Below are positions 44,343-53,565 of a DNA stretch of 64,000 nt, piece after piece. This DNA is from Thalassomonas haliotis (GTDB lineage: Bacteria; Pseudomonadota; Gammaproteobacteria; Enterobacterales; Alteromonadaceae). The stretch lies in NCBI RefSeq assembly GCF_028657945.1, contig NZ_CP059693.1:2728001-2792000 (forward strand). The letters run 5' to 3'. The notes beneath the pieces were generated by a model. The model did not search any database. It worked only from the letters and a program-made list of their open reading frames with translations, and was not told the origin of the DNA. Every line of letters begins with the position of its first letter. Position 1 is the first letter of the stretch. Made by a program: the position numbers and the translations under genes.

Positions 44343-46463
44343 TCATTCAACAATACGCTTAAACGGCGGCAGGGAGTCGAGCAGCTGTTTGCCGTAACGC
44401 TTGCTGACTACGCGCCGGTCCATCAGGGTGATAATACCCTGGTCTTTTTCGTTACGTAATAACCGGCCGCTGGCCTGGATCAGTTTTTTTGAGGTTTCCG
44501 GTACCGAAATCGACATAAAGGGGTTGCCGCCTTTGGCGGTGATATATTCCGCCTGTGCTTCTTCTACCGGCGACGTGGGTACGGAAAACGGCAATTTGGT
44601 AATGATCAAATTGGTCAGGTATTTGCCGGGTAAATCCAGCCCTTCGGAAAAACTCTGGGTGCCGAAAATAATACTGGTTTGCTCTTTATCGCAACGCTTT
44701 TTATGTAAATCGATAATATGCTGGCGCGACTGCTCTCCCTGCACTTGTATGTCCAGCTTATGTTTGTCCCTCAGGGCGGCGGCCACTTTGTCCATCTGCC
44801 AGTAGGAAGAAAACAAGACCAGGGAAGCATTGCCTTGTTTTAACAGTTTCGGCAGTTTGCTTATTACTTCATCGGTAAACTGATCGGCACTGGGCTCATA
44901 ACGCATTTTCGGGATCACCAGTTTGGCCTTGTTGATATAGTCAAAAGGTGAGCCTACCTGCTGGTATTGTGTGCCGTCGTTGGCTTTGAGTCCCGCCTGG
45001 AAACGGAAATGATCAAATGAATTCAGCGCCATGATAGTGGCCGAGCACAATACTGCCCCCTCGCATTGGCTCCACAGCTTATCTTCCAGTGTAAAGCCGA
45101 CCTCAATCGGGGAGGCGGACAGCAGGTAGTCCTGGCGTTTGCCTTCTAATTTTTCAATCCAGCGGGCGAGCGGCGCGCCTTTTTCACTGTCGGTTTTATC
45201 GAACATCTGCCACAGGGCGGCGAAATTTTCCAGCCGCGAGATCATAAAGCCGGCTTCCGCCAATAAAGGCTCTGCCAGGTACATCTGGGTATCGCCGTCT
45301 TTGACCGACTCCATTAGCTGGGCGTAGAGTTTGTTGATATGGCCGAGGGCTTTTTTACTGAGCTCGCTGATATCTGCCGACCAGGTTTTTAATGTTTTCG
45401 GCAAGATGCCGTTTTCAAAGCGGTAGACCCCTTCGGCGTGAAAATAAACGCTTTGGTTACTCTCGATAAAGGTATGTACTTTTTGCAGCTCCACCAGCAA
45501 ATCCTGGCAATCGTCCGCCAGGCTGATTGATGGGTTTATCGCCCGTTGCGACTTGATCAGCTTGGCAATTTTATCGCCGGTTTCCCTGAGCTTGCCGAGC
45601 CAGTCAATCGCCCCTTTAACGGTGACGCCGGCGCTGGCAAAATCGCGGGTGACTTTTGGCAGGTGATGGGCTTCGTCGATAATATAATAGGTATCTTCCG
45701 GTGACGGTAAGATCACGCCGCCGCCGAGATCTAAATCTGCCAGCAGCAGGCTGTGGTTGATCACCAGCACATCCGACTCGTCCATGGTGTCGCGGGCTTT
45801 ATGGAACGGACAATGGCTGTGCTCGGACAAATGGCGTAAACAGCTGTGTTTATCGCTTTGTATCTGCTGCCAGATAGTGTGATGTATGCTTTCCGGCCAG
45901 GAGTCGATATCACCCGACCAGCTGCCGTCGTTGAGGGCCTTGAACATTTTGTTCAGGGTTTTGATATCGCTCGCCTTAGGTTTTTCGGCAAAGGTAAAAC
46001 CTGCCTGGGGATCGTCTGTGGTCACCGCATGGCTGAGCTTTTGCCGACAGACATAACGCTGGCGGCCCTTAACCAGGGTGAATTTGAAATTTAACCCGGA
46101 ATGCTGTTTTAAAAACGGCAGATCTTTATCCACCAGCTGCTCTTGCAGGGCGACGGTGGCGGTAGAGATGCAGACTTTCTTTTGTCTGGACAGGCCGATG
46201 GGGATTGAACCCAGGCTATAGGCCAGGGATTTTCCTGTGCCGGTGCCTGCTTCTATGGCAATGATTTTACGTGTTTTATCGTAATCGCCCGCCAGGGTTT
46301 TGGCAATTTCTGCTATCAGAAAAGTTTGCTGTTGGCGGGGATTAAAGTTAGGCAAGTTTTCACCTATGGCTTTGTATGCTTGTCTGATTGCTTGCTTTAA
46401 CTTATCGCTTAACATGCCTGCGTTTGCTTCCTGATATTCAAGGTTGTTTAAATTTTCTAGCAA
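44343..46463 (-). CDS. dinG: DinG-family ATP-dependent DNA helicase
   Basis: A 706-residue XPD-like superfamily 2 helicase that unwinds 5'-tailed duplexes, D-loops and R-loops. Walker A is AGTGTGKS; the DEAH box is IIDEAHHLP. The helicase C-terminal region has FSEGLDLPGKYL and the QASGRLLRNEKD arginine-finger segment. The Fe-S region shows RYVCRQKL and SCLRHLSEHSHC. Compared with E. coli DinG, which has four cysteine ligands (the last three as C-x4-C-x5-C), only two remain here and a His-rich stretch sits where the middle one belongs. It is divergent from polB across a 211-base region. Confidence 0.93.
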   Translation of the reverse strand: MLENLNNLEYQEANAGMLSDKLKQAIRQAYKAIGENLPNFNPRQQQTFLIAEIAKTLAGDYDKTRKIIAIEAGTGTGKSLAYSLGSIPIGLSRQKKVCISTATVALQEQLVDKDLPFLKQHSGLNFKFTLVKGRQRYVCRQKLSHAVTTDDPQAGFTFAEKPKASDIKTLNKMFKALNDGSWSGDIDSWPESIHHTIWQQIQSDKHSCLRHLSEHSHCPFHKARDTMDESDVLVINHSLLLADLDLGGGVILPSPEDTYYIIDEAHHLPKVTRDFASAGVTVKGAIDWLGKLRETGDKIAKLIKSQRAINPSISLADDCQDLLVELQKVHTFIESNQSVYFHAEGVYRFENGILPKTLKTWSADISELSKKALGHINKLYAQLMESVKDGDTQMYLAEPLLAEAGFMISRLENFAALWQMFDKTDSEKGAPLARWIEKLEGKRQDYLLSASPIEVGFTLEDKLWSQCEGAVLCSATIMALNSFDHFRFQAGLKANDGTQYQQVGSPFDYINKAKLVIPKMRYEPSADQFTDEVISKLPKLLKQGNASLVLFSSYWQMDKVAAALRDKHKLDIQVQGEQSRQHIIDLHKKRCDKEQTSIIFGTQSFSEGLDLPGKYLTNLIITKLPFSVPTSPVEEAQAEYITAKGGNPFMSISVPETSKKLIQASGRLLRNEKDQGIITLMDRRVVSKRYGKQLLDSLPPFKRIVE

Positions 46464-46630
46464 TGGCTAGTTGTTAACATCTACTGCCAACAAAGGTATT
46501 GCCCGCGCGTTATTTCACTTGCTTAACCGGTATAAGGCAAGGAAAATAGCTGTGGTGGCAGTTTTTATTTCACTTTGACCGGCCAAGATGACAATTTTGA
46601 TGTTCAAAGTGTAGTAGATGTTTTACACTG

Positions 46631-46646
46631 CTGTATATATTACCAG
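46631..46646 (+). promoter_or_regulatory. Putative LexA (SOS) box upstream of polB
   Basis: The 16-base CTGTATATATTACCAG keeps the CTG-N10-CAG frame of the gammaproteobacterial LexA consensus with an AT-alternating centre. It ends 28 bases before the chosen polB ATG. In E. coli polB is LexA-regulated. The site lies upstream of ATG 46675 and would fall inside the coding frame if the more distal start at 46618 were used, which favours the later start. Confidence 0.7.
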
Positions 46647-46674
46647 GTTTATTTTATCAGTTTATCTCAGCTTA

Positions 46675-49107
46675 ATGAATCAATTAGTGAAAAATGGTTT
46701 TCTGCTTACCCGCCAATCGCAGGATCACGGCCACGGCACAGTGATCACCCTGTGGTTAAAAACGGCGCAGGGAGCGGTTAAGTTACTGATAGAAAATGAA
46801 CAGTCGGTATTTTTTGTTATAAACGACCAGGTGGCCTTTGCCCAAAAGCTGTTAGGCGAGCAGCAGATAGCGGTCTCCAAAATATCTCCTCTAGCCTTAA
46901 AAACCTTTGGCCAGGATGAGGTCACAGGTTTTTATTTTAATACCATGCGGGACTTTTACAGCGCCCGCGATTGTTTAAAAACCGGCGGTATTAAATGTTA
47001 TGAAGACGACTTTCGCCCGGATGATCGTTATTTGATGGAGCGTTTTATCACCGCCGGGATCGCTTTTGTCGGTGGGCAAGGTGCTGGTAACGAGCGTTTA
47101 CGTGAGGTTAAAACCGCTGACGGCCCGGGCAATCAATACCTTGAAGTGGCCAAGGCCCGTTGTCGCCCGCAGCAGGTAGATATTGATTTGGTGATGGTAT
47201 CAATTGATATTGAATGCGCCATGGACGGTACCCTGTATTCCATAGGCGCCTACAGTGATAGCTGTCAAAAAGTATTTATGATAGGCCCGGCGCCGGCCGA
47301 TATTGATAGCCGGGAGGGCGGCACATCTGCTGACTATATTGTCTGGATAGAAAACGAAGTGCAGCTGCTGCATAGCTTTTTAGCCTGGCTGCGCGAGTAT
47401 GATCCCGACATTATCATCGGCTGGAATGTTATCAACTTTGACATGGACCTGCTGCAAAAGCGCTGCGATAAATACGGCATCAGCTTTACTATTGGCCGCG
47501 ACAACAAACCCGCTTATTGGCGTAAAAATAAAAACAGCGAACAAAAGTACCTGGAAATAGCCGGCCGCGTGGTGCTCGACGGTATCGATGTCTTAAAAAC
47601 CGCCACCTATAATTTCCCGAGTTTTACCTTAGATTATGTCGCCAATGCCTTGCTCGGCATAGGAAAAAAAGTTGAAGATGTTGATAACCGCCTTAAAGAA
47701 ATCACCGATAACTTTCTTCATAACAAACCGGCGCTGGCCGCCTATAACCTGGAAGATTGCCGCCTGGTATGGCTGATTTTCGAAGAAACTCTGTTGCTCG
47801 ATTTTGCCAAACTCAGGGCACAACTGACCGGACTGGCGATTGACCGGGTTGGCGGCTCGGTGGCGGCTTTTACTAACTTATACCTGCCGAAACTGCACCG
47901 CAGCGGTTATGTCGCCCCCAATATGGGAGACGGCCATTCCGGCCTGGTATCTCCCGGCGGCTATGTGATGGACTCTATTCCCGGCCTTTATACCAATGTG
48001 CTGGTGCTGGACTTTAAAAGCCTGTACCCGAGTATTATCCGCACCTTTAAAATTGACCCTATGGGTATGATAGAAGGTTTAGCGGCACCGGATACCAGTA
48101 TCCCGGGATTTGACGGTGCTTATTTCTCCCGCGGGCAGCATTTTCTGCCCGATATTATCGAGTCGTTATGGTCGGAGCGGGACAAGGCCAAGCGGGATAA
48201 AAATGCCGCCCTGTCGCAGGCGATTAAAATTATCATGAATTCTTTTTACGGTGTGCTTGGCTCTAACGGTTGTCGCTTCTATGACCCGCGCCTGTCCGGC
48301 TCTATCACCAAACGCAGCCATGCCATATTAAAAACCACCCAGGAGTGGATTGAAGCCAAGGGCTACAAGGTGATATACGGCGATACCGACTCGATATTTG
48401 TTGATATCAGCGCCGAGTATAACCGGGAGCAGAGCAGGGCGCTGGGCAAGGAATTGCAGGATTTAATCAATGACAAGTGGCAGCAAACCATTCGCGATGA
48501 TTATGGCCTGCAAAGCCAATTGGAAATAGAATTCGAAACCCATTTTAGCAAGTTTTTAATGCCCACTATTCGCGGCCTGGATGTCGGTACGAAAAAACGT
48601 TATGCCGGTTTAGTGGAAAATAGCGGCGAACAAAAGATCATCTTCAAAGGCCTGGAAAGCGTGCGCACCGACTGGACCGAGCTGGCGAAAATATTTCAGC
48701 GGGAGTTATACCACAGGGTGTTTAACAATCTGGAAGTGGCGGATTATGTTAAAGATATGGTGGCGAAAACCCGCGCAGGAGCGTTTGATGATTGCCTGGT
48801 TTATCGCAAACGCCTGAGGCGAAAGCTAAAAGATTATGTGAAAAATGTGCCGCCCCATGTAAAAGCCGCCCGGCTGGCGGATGAGCAAAATGCGAAAGAG
48901 GGTAAACCGCTGCGCTATCAGAATAAGGGCTGGGTGGAATACTTTCTCACCTTAAACGGCCCGCAAACTAAAGAGCATTTATCGGCAGCACTGGATTATG
49001 ATCTTTATATTGAGCGTCAACTGGAAGCGGTTGCGGATGCAATTTTACCTTTTATTGGTACCAGTTTTGCTGAAATTACCGATGCTCAGTTGAGTTTGTT
49101 TTCTTAA
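46675..49107 (+). CDS. polB: DNA polymerase II (family B)
   Basis: An 810-residue family B polymerase for replication restart and translesion synthesis. The 3'-5' exonuclease has Exo I SIDIECAM and the Exo II region DPDIIIGWNVINFD. The polymerase has motif A DFKSLYPSI, motif B KIIMNSFYGVLGS and motif C YGDTDSIF, so both activities look intact. E. coli Pol II is 783 residues. The start MNQLVKNGFLLTRQ aligns with the E. coli beginning. A LexA-like box precedes it, and dinG, a second SOS-type gene, is divergent. The ribosome binding site is weak. Confidence 0.95.
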   Translation: MNQLVKNGFLLTRQSQDHGHGTVITLWLKTAQGAVKLLIENEQSVFFVINDQVAFAQKLLGEQQIAVSKISPLALKTFGQDEVTGFYFNTMRDFYSARDCLKTGGIKCYEDDFRPDDRYLMERFITAGIAFVGGQGAGNERLREVKTADGPGNQYLEVAKARCRPQQVDIDLVMVSIDIECAMDGTLYSIGAYSDSCQKVFMIGPAPADIDSREGGTSADYIVWIENEVQLLHSFLAWLREYDPDIIIGWNVINFDMDLLQKRCDKYGISFTIGRDNKPAYWRKNKNSEQKYLEIAGRVVLDGIDVLKTATYNFPSFTLDYVANALLGIGKKVEDVDNRLKEITDNFLHNKPALAAYNLEDCRLVWLIFEETLLLDFAKLRAQLTGLAIDRVGGSVAAFTNLYLPKLHRSGYVAPNMGDGHSGLVSPGGYVMDSIPGLYTNVLVLDFKSLYPSIIRTFKIDPMGMIEGLAAPDTSIPGFDGAYFSRGQHFLPDIIESLWSERDKAKRDKNAALSQAIKIIMNSFYGVLGSNGCRFYDPRLSGSITKRSHAILKTTQEWIEAKGYKVIYGDTDSIFVDISAEYNREQSRALGKELQDLINDKWQQTIRDDYGLQSQLEIEFETHFSKFLMPTIRGLDVGTKKRYAGLVENSGEQKIIFKGLESVRTDWTELAKIFQRELYHRVFNNLEVADYVKDMVAKTRAGAFDDCLVYRKRLRRKLKDYVKNVPPHVKAARLADEQNAKEGKPLRYQNKGWVEYFLTLNGPQTKEHLSAALDYDLYIERQLEAVADAILPFIGTSFAEITDAQLSLFS

Positions 49108-49603
49108 TTTGGTTTCAGGTTTGGACTCAGTGATGAACTTTTGTCGTCAGTTAAGCTGTTGAACAATGCCATGATAAGGTCGGGCTTGATTTGTTCGACG
49201 TTGGTTTAATAAACACTTTAGGCGTGAGCCTTGCTTGAGGGGCTTTGTTTATCTTTATCGTAAAATTAATATCGTGATGAGCATGTAGCGCTCTCCCGAA
49301 GAGTTTAAGGAGATTCACGATAGTGCCGGTGAAAGCTGTGATTATGGTGCAATGCGCAGCGATGTTTGCGATACATTATTTAACGGGGCTTCAGACTTTT
49401 CATTCTCTGCACTTTTAGTCGAGTCATCTAACTCAGTTTCAGGCTCAACGGGTGATTTTGGCGGAGGTAGTGGTGGCTTCGGTGGGGGAGATAGCGGTGG
49501 TGATTAATCGCCTTTTACCCATTCAAATCACAAGCACCAGCAAAGCTGGCAGAAGCTACACATTGCGCGCTTCGGCCCGCGTTTGAGGCATTGGTATTTA
49601 GAT
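49108..49603. pseudogene. Glycine-rich coding remnant and intergenic sequence
   Basis: A plus-strand frame ending at 49507 reads ...SGSTGDFGGGSGGFGGG and a stop, with codon usage like a real gene. It has an in-frame TAG at 49286-49288, and no start with a ribosome binding site precedes the intact part; the first ATG is at 49352. Upstream of the TAG the same frame stays open back to 49190. I read this as the 3' end of a decayed gene encoding a Gly-rich-tailed protein; the family is not recognised. Confidence 0.35.
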
Positions 49604-50080
49604 ATGAGTAAAATTGAATTTGTAAGTTTCAATCAGGTAGAGCCAGAGGATTTATTGCCTATTGTTAATGAGCCGATGTTGAGAAAACACCTGGTTGATC
49701 ATCCCATTTTTGATTCTGTCAGCATCAAAGAATGGATGGACGGGAAGATTAAAACAGGATCTATACCGGGTTGTCGTGTTCGGGCAGTATTCATAGGCGG
49801 GATACTTGCTGGCTGGTGTGGCATTCAGCCGGACGATAATGGTTTTGAAATTGCAATTGTTATCTCCAAGTCGTTTTGGGGTTTTGGTATATCAATATTC
49901 AGCTCCTTGATGTGCTGGGCCAAAGCCTTGGGACATAAGGAAATAATGTTTCATTTACTTGAAACTCGCCCTGAATATAAGGCCTTAAAAAGCAAGGCCA
50001 CTAAAGTTCAAAAAACAGAACTTTTGGGTCGAAACTTTACGACTTACTTTATATCGGTAGATAAATGGTATGCAGAGTAA
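49604..50080 (+). CDS. GNAT-like acetyltransferase domain protein
   Basis: A 158-residue protein with the layout of GNAT enzymes: N-terminal strand and helix (EFVSFNQVEPEDLLPIVNEP), a central strand FEIAIVISKSFWGFGISIFS and a C-terminal LETRPEYKALKSKATKVQKT. The pyrophosphate loop is degenerate (SFWGFGIS instead of Q/RxxGxG/A), but the Gly-x-Gly is kept. I use the ATG at 49604 in preference to a TTG at 49583. It resembles GNATs annotated as DUF-like in mobile or accessory regions. No partner is evident. Confidence 0.65.
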   Translation: MSKIEFVSFNQVEPEDLLPIVNEPMLRKHLVDHPIFDSVSIKEWMDGKIKTGSIPGCRVRAVFIGGILAGWCGIQPDDNGFEIAIVISKSFWGFGISIFSSLMCWAKALGHKEIMFHLLETRPEYKALKSKATKVQKTELLGRNFTTYFISVDKWYAE

Positions 50081-50199
50081 CCTCAATTGGTTTTTGAAAG
50101 CTTCAATCAAGGTGACGTTTACGGGATTATGATGTTATGGCGATATTGATAAAATGGTGGAGTATTTGATAACGAGTAGCATAACCTGTGTAAGCACAT

Positions 50200-50439
50200 G
50201 GAGCATCCCTGATGCCTGGCCGGTGTCGCGGGCCTTATATTGTGGTGGGGGAAGATGAAACAGCAGAGTTTGTTGCCCAGTCACAAGCGTATGCTAAGAA
50301 GTTACAGGACTCTGAAAGCTTGGATGAATATCTGCTTTTAGAAGGTAAAAACCACTACACAGTATCTCGCCTGCTTAGCAGCAGTAATAACCTTTTAATG
50401 ACAAGAATACTCGGCATGTGCGGTGCGCTTTCTGATTGA
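50200..50439 (+). pseudogene. 3' remnant of an alpha/beta hydrolase (kynurenine formamidase-like)
   Basis: The frame ending at 50439 contains YIVVGEDETAEFVAQSQAYA and, further on, LEGKNHYTVSRLL. These match the C-terminal third of arylformamidase-type alpha/beta hydrolases, where the catalytic Asp loop (GEDE) and catalytic His (GKNHYT) occur. The N-terminal two thirds, including the GxSxG serine, are absent, and the frame is closed by stops just upstream of 50212. It is therefore a truncated, non-functional fragment rather than a gene. The rest of 50081-50601 has no recognisable feature. Confidence 0.7.
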
Positions 50440-50601
50440 GGGCGGCAAGTACGATCAAAGAGTTTTTAAATGAGTGTCGATAACATAAGCCCGATGTCTT
50501 TGAGCAATTAATAGCGAGCAAATTACGGTTTTATTTCACATCAGTTTCACATCACGCCCACTATCTTTGCCTTACTTTTAAACGCGAAGAAAGAAAGTGT
50601 T

Positions 50602-51339
50602 ATGACTCAGAAATATGCTTGGCGCTTAGCCTGTGTTGGTTGTTTTATTCATGCACACGCGGCAGAAACCCAAACAGCGACGCCAACAATAATTAAACAA
50701 AAAGTTATTCAGGCGATCGCCGATATAGCCGATGCGCCCCGCAAAGAGTGGGCGGTAAAAATATCTCATTATGAAAATGAAGAGGGGGATATCACCAGCA
50801 GTATAACGCGTTACACACCAAATCAGGATAAAAATAAACAATGGACCTTGTTACGTATCAACGACCAAACGCCGAGCCAAAAGCAATTAAGGCAATTTGC
50901 CGAAAAGAAACAAAAGCATGCTGAAGATAAGGCCGAAGGTAGAAGTTACCGCCTCAATCTGAAAACATTAATTAAACAAGAGAGCCTTCAACTGCTAACG
51001 GATAATGGCAGCCATGTTCAGCTAGGTTTTCAAGTGCATATGCAAGACCTGGGAGAAGACGCAATAGGCAAGTTGGCAGGCACGCTTTTGTACAGTAAAC
51101 AACAAGCATATATTGAAGCCATTACTATTGTTAATCATGACGAATTTTCTCCCATGCTCAGCGCTACTATTTCAGATCTCATGTTGTTTTTTAGTTTTAT
51201 TAAGCTCAATAACGTGGTGTTACCCCAGCAGCATGAAATGCGTATGAAAGGTCGCTTTGCCTACTTTACTGAAATAGACGAAGTATCAACAACAACCTAT
51301 TCCGGCTATCAACATACCAGCACTTTATTAACTGAATAG
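50602..51339 (+). CDS. Hypothetical exported protein
   Basis: A 245-residue protein with a short hydrophobic N-terminus ending at the likely signal cleavage HAHA-AET (about residue 21). The mature part is hydrophilic and rich in Lys/Gln/Glu, with a beta-sheet-like tail (SGYQHTSTLLTE). I do not recognise its family. It lies 125 bases upstream of the aspartic protease gene, on the same strand, and both are exported, so a joint role is possible. AGAAAGAAAG lies before the ATG. Confidence 0.65.
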   Translation: MTQKYAWRLACVGCFIHAHAAETQTATPTIIKQKVIQAIADIADAPRKEWAVKISHYENEEGDITSSITRYTPNQDKNKQWTLLRINDQTPSQKQLRQFAEKKQKHAEDKAEGRSYRLNLKTLIKQESLQLLTDNGSHVQLGFQVHMQDLGEDAIGKLAGTLLYSKQQAYIEAITIVNHDEFSPMLSATISDLMLFFSFIKLNNVVLPQQHEMRMKGRFAYFTEIDEVSTTTYSGYQHTSTLLTE

Positions 51340-51464
51340 GCCCAAGGGTAACCGATATCTACTTCGGTTAAAAATAGCAGGATGATCAGGCATGCATTTC
51401 ACATTTATTTCACCTGCCTTTGCTTAACCTAAGGTCACTGTATATAACGAAAATATGATGAAAT

Positions 51465-52703
51465 ATGTTTAAAAAAATATTAATAAATCTAGCTGCTGTG
51501 ATTGCCTTTAGTTTGAGTTTAGGCGGCTGCGATACCCTCAACTCTATCCGCATGATGCAAATAAATTCAGACGCCGAGCCGGTATGGACCGGTAAAGAAC
51601 GCATTAAGTTAAAGTCAGTATTCTTGGCCGAGAAGCCCTATGTTTATGCCACTGTCGACGGTGAAGAATTGCTGTTTTTGCTTGATACCGGCGCAAGCTT
51701 TTTTATTTTAATGGATACGCCAAAAGTACAAAAACTCGGCTTAAATCGCGACTTTGATTTATCTTTGGGGGGATGGGGCGAGCAAGAGGATAGCAAAGCG
51801 TTTAAAACGGATATTGGCCGCATCGATCTCGGTGGTGTGCATTTCAACAAGATGAAGGCCGCCGTTATTCCTGTCTCCAAAAGCCACTACTATTTGCGTG
51901 ACGACGAGGCTATTGATGACGGCGTTATCGGCCACGATATCATGAAACATTTTACCTGGGAGATAGATGCCGCCAATAATGAAATTTATATTTCTCAAGC
52001 CAAATATCAACCTGAAGCAAACGCCCGGTATTTTGAATTGCATGAGTTCTTTAACAAAATTAGTATCAAAGGCGACTTGGCATTTAATCAGGAAGATGTT
52101 GCAGAAGATGCTGAATTCATCATTGATACCGGCAGCCGTCACTACGCTAAACTCAGCGCTGCATACCCGGAAAACAATGAGATTAAAATAGCGTCAAGCC
52201 GCGTGCGTGCCGCGGATTTTGGTTTAAGCGGCAAAGTGGAACATGACCGGGTTATTCTACCTTCGTTGAAGCTGGGCGGTATTAACATAGACAAGGTTAA
52301 AGTTAACTTAATTCCGGGTGACGATGAGGATGACTGGTGGGTGTTAGGTAATGCGCTGATGAATCAATTTAAAACCGTGATTGATTATAAACACCAGGCT
52401 TTTTATTTAGTCCCGCAACAAAAATTTGTCACCGACCATAATTTATTCGGACTGGAGTTACGAAAAATTCGCAGCGGTGAATTTGTGATACGCTATGTTT
52501 TTCCTCAATTACCCGCAAGCAAGTTAGACCTTGAAGTCGGCGACCTTGTCACTAAAATAAACAGCAAAAACTCGTCGGATATTTCGTTAAGTCAATACAA
52601 TGATATCGCTTCTGAAATTGGCACACACCAAATATGCATTCAACGGCAAAACCAGTGTTTTACTATTGAAGCAAAACATATCGAGGGATATTCAAATTTG
52701 TAG
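51465..52703 (+). CDS. Lipoprotein with two retropepsin-like domains and PDZ
   Basis: A 412-residue lipoprotein: signal peptide with lipobox LGGC (Cys22), then two retropepsin-like aspartyl protease domains. The catalytic triads are LLDTGAS (Asp74) and IIDTGSR (Asp221). A C-terminal PDZ domain (about residues 340-410) includes LEVGDLVTKINSKNSSD. Both active-site loops keep the D-T-G core. In retroviral proteases the two come from a dimer; here they occur in tandem in one chain, the arrangement known from bacterial aspartyl proteases of the gag-polyprotein type. It should be an envelope protease with a PDZ-controlled substrate. It may act with the upstream exported protein. Confidence 0.8.
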   Translation: MFKKILINLAAVIAFSLSLGGCDTLNSIRMMQINSDAEPVWTGKERIKLKSVFLAEKPYVYATVDGEELLFLLDTGASFFILMDTPKVQKLGLNRDFDLSLGGWGEQEDSKAFKTDIGRIDLGGVHFNKMKAAVIPVSKSHYYLRDDEAIDDGVIGHDIMKHFTWEIDAANNEIYISQAKYQPEANARYFELHEFFNKISIKGDLAFNQEDVAEDAEFIIDTGSRHYAKLSAAYPENNEIKIASSRVRAADFGLSGKVEHDRVILPSLKLGGINIDKVKVNLIPGDDEDDWWVLGNALMNQFKTVIDYKHQAFYLVPQQKFVTDHNLFGLELRKIRSGEFVIRYVFPQLPASKLDLEVGDLVTKINSKNSSDISLSQYNDIASEIGTHQICIQRQNQCFTIEAKHIEGYSNL

Positions 52704-53273
52704 CTGTTCAGCCGTGATCTGATACCGGTTTGTTAGAGCCAGTTGCTAATCACACGAATACCATTGTTCGGCTTTTCAGGTATTCATTGCAGCAAAATAA
52801 ACTTGGCATAGGGGCAGGTGTTGCAATGAAGCATGCATTTGCCTCAATCTGAATTTTCGAAAAACTAAGCGCTTAGTTTTTGGCTGTCCCGTACCTTCTG
52901 CCGTCTCGTACCTTCTGCCTTTGCCCAGCCAGTCATGGGTTAAGTGGCTGTAAAGGTTGAGAAAACCATACGGCAAACACCTAAGGCCAGTGACGCTGAA
53001 ACGGCCTGTCTCACAGGCTCAGCCACGAGCAAAAAAAGAGCATGTTAACCCCTGTCTACAGCAGATATTAATCTAAAAAACAATCAGCTCACCGTTGCTT
53101 TATCCCGTAAAAAGGTCTTCCTTATAGGTGCCCCTAAGCAACAAAGGAGCGCCCCAGCACCAGTGACAACAGTTATTCTCAATGTCGCGCACTGTGCGCA
53201 ACAATAACCGCAACCCCTGGGGGCAGACACACCCAGAGATTGCTAATCGCAACGAATTAAATCGGAGTCCGCC
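52704..53273. other. Intergenic region with perfect palindrome and repeats
   Basis: These 570 bases hold no convincing gene. A perfect 22-bp palindrome lies at 52861-52882 (AAAACTAAG to its complement). A tandem direct repeat of CGTACCTTCTGCC occurs twice at about 52890-52920. A short palindrome (GCGCACTGTGCGC, 53187-53199) is 75 bases before SymE. GGAG at 53264-53267 serves the SymE start. A SymR-type antisense RNA could be encoded over the SymE start, but none is recognised by eye. Confidence 0.45.
52861..52882. repeat. Perfect 22-bp palindrome
   Basis: The two 11-base halves are exact reverse complements, with an AAAAACTAAGC arm. It could be a regulator binding site or an intrinsic terminator-like structure without a loop; there is no loop sequence, so a hairpin would be strained. 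No known consensus was recognised. Confidence 0.7.
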
Positions 53274-53543
53274 ATGGCTGAATCTAATCATAGATCAGAG
53301 CCAAGCCCGGCAAAAGTAAAATATCCCGCAACCCGCCAACTTACTGTTTTAGAAACCATATGTGAGAACGCCGCCAAAACCCGCGGGGTTGGCCTTAATT
53401 ATGTGCCGGTAACCTTAGAGCCTTATATGGTATTAAGAGGCAAATGTCTCACGCAGGCCGGTTTCACTGTAGGGGATAAGGTAACGGTTACTGTTCATCA
53501 AGATAAATTGATGATAACGCCAGCCCCAACTTCCCCCGAATAG
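53274..53543 (+). CDS. SymE-family toxin-like protein
   Basis: An 89-residue protein with the SymE fold: an N-terminal basic strand region (KVKYPATRQLTVLE), VTLEPYMVLRGKCL, then AGFTVGDKVTVTVHQDKLMI ending in TP. The AbrB-like swapped-hairpin core resembles antitoxin folds, though E. coli SymE is a toxin that condenses the nucleoid and is repressed by the SymR antisense RNA. The ATG has GGAG seven bases upstream. A terminator follows. Whether this member is toxic is unknown; no neighbouring antitoxin protein is visible. Confidence 0.85.
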   Translation: MAESNHRSEPSPAKVKYPATRQLTVLETICENAAKTRGVGLNYVPVTLEPYMVLRGKCLTQAGFTVGDKVTVTVHQDKLMITPAPTSPE

Positions 53544-53565
53544 CTAACCCCTAACTGATAACACT

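Noticed and set aside
46464-46630. LexA box for dinG in the divergent region
   Set aside because: I found no CTG-N10-CAG in the correct position close to the dinG start; only the one before polB fits.
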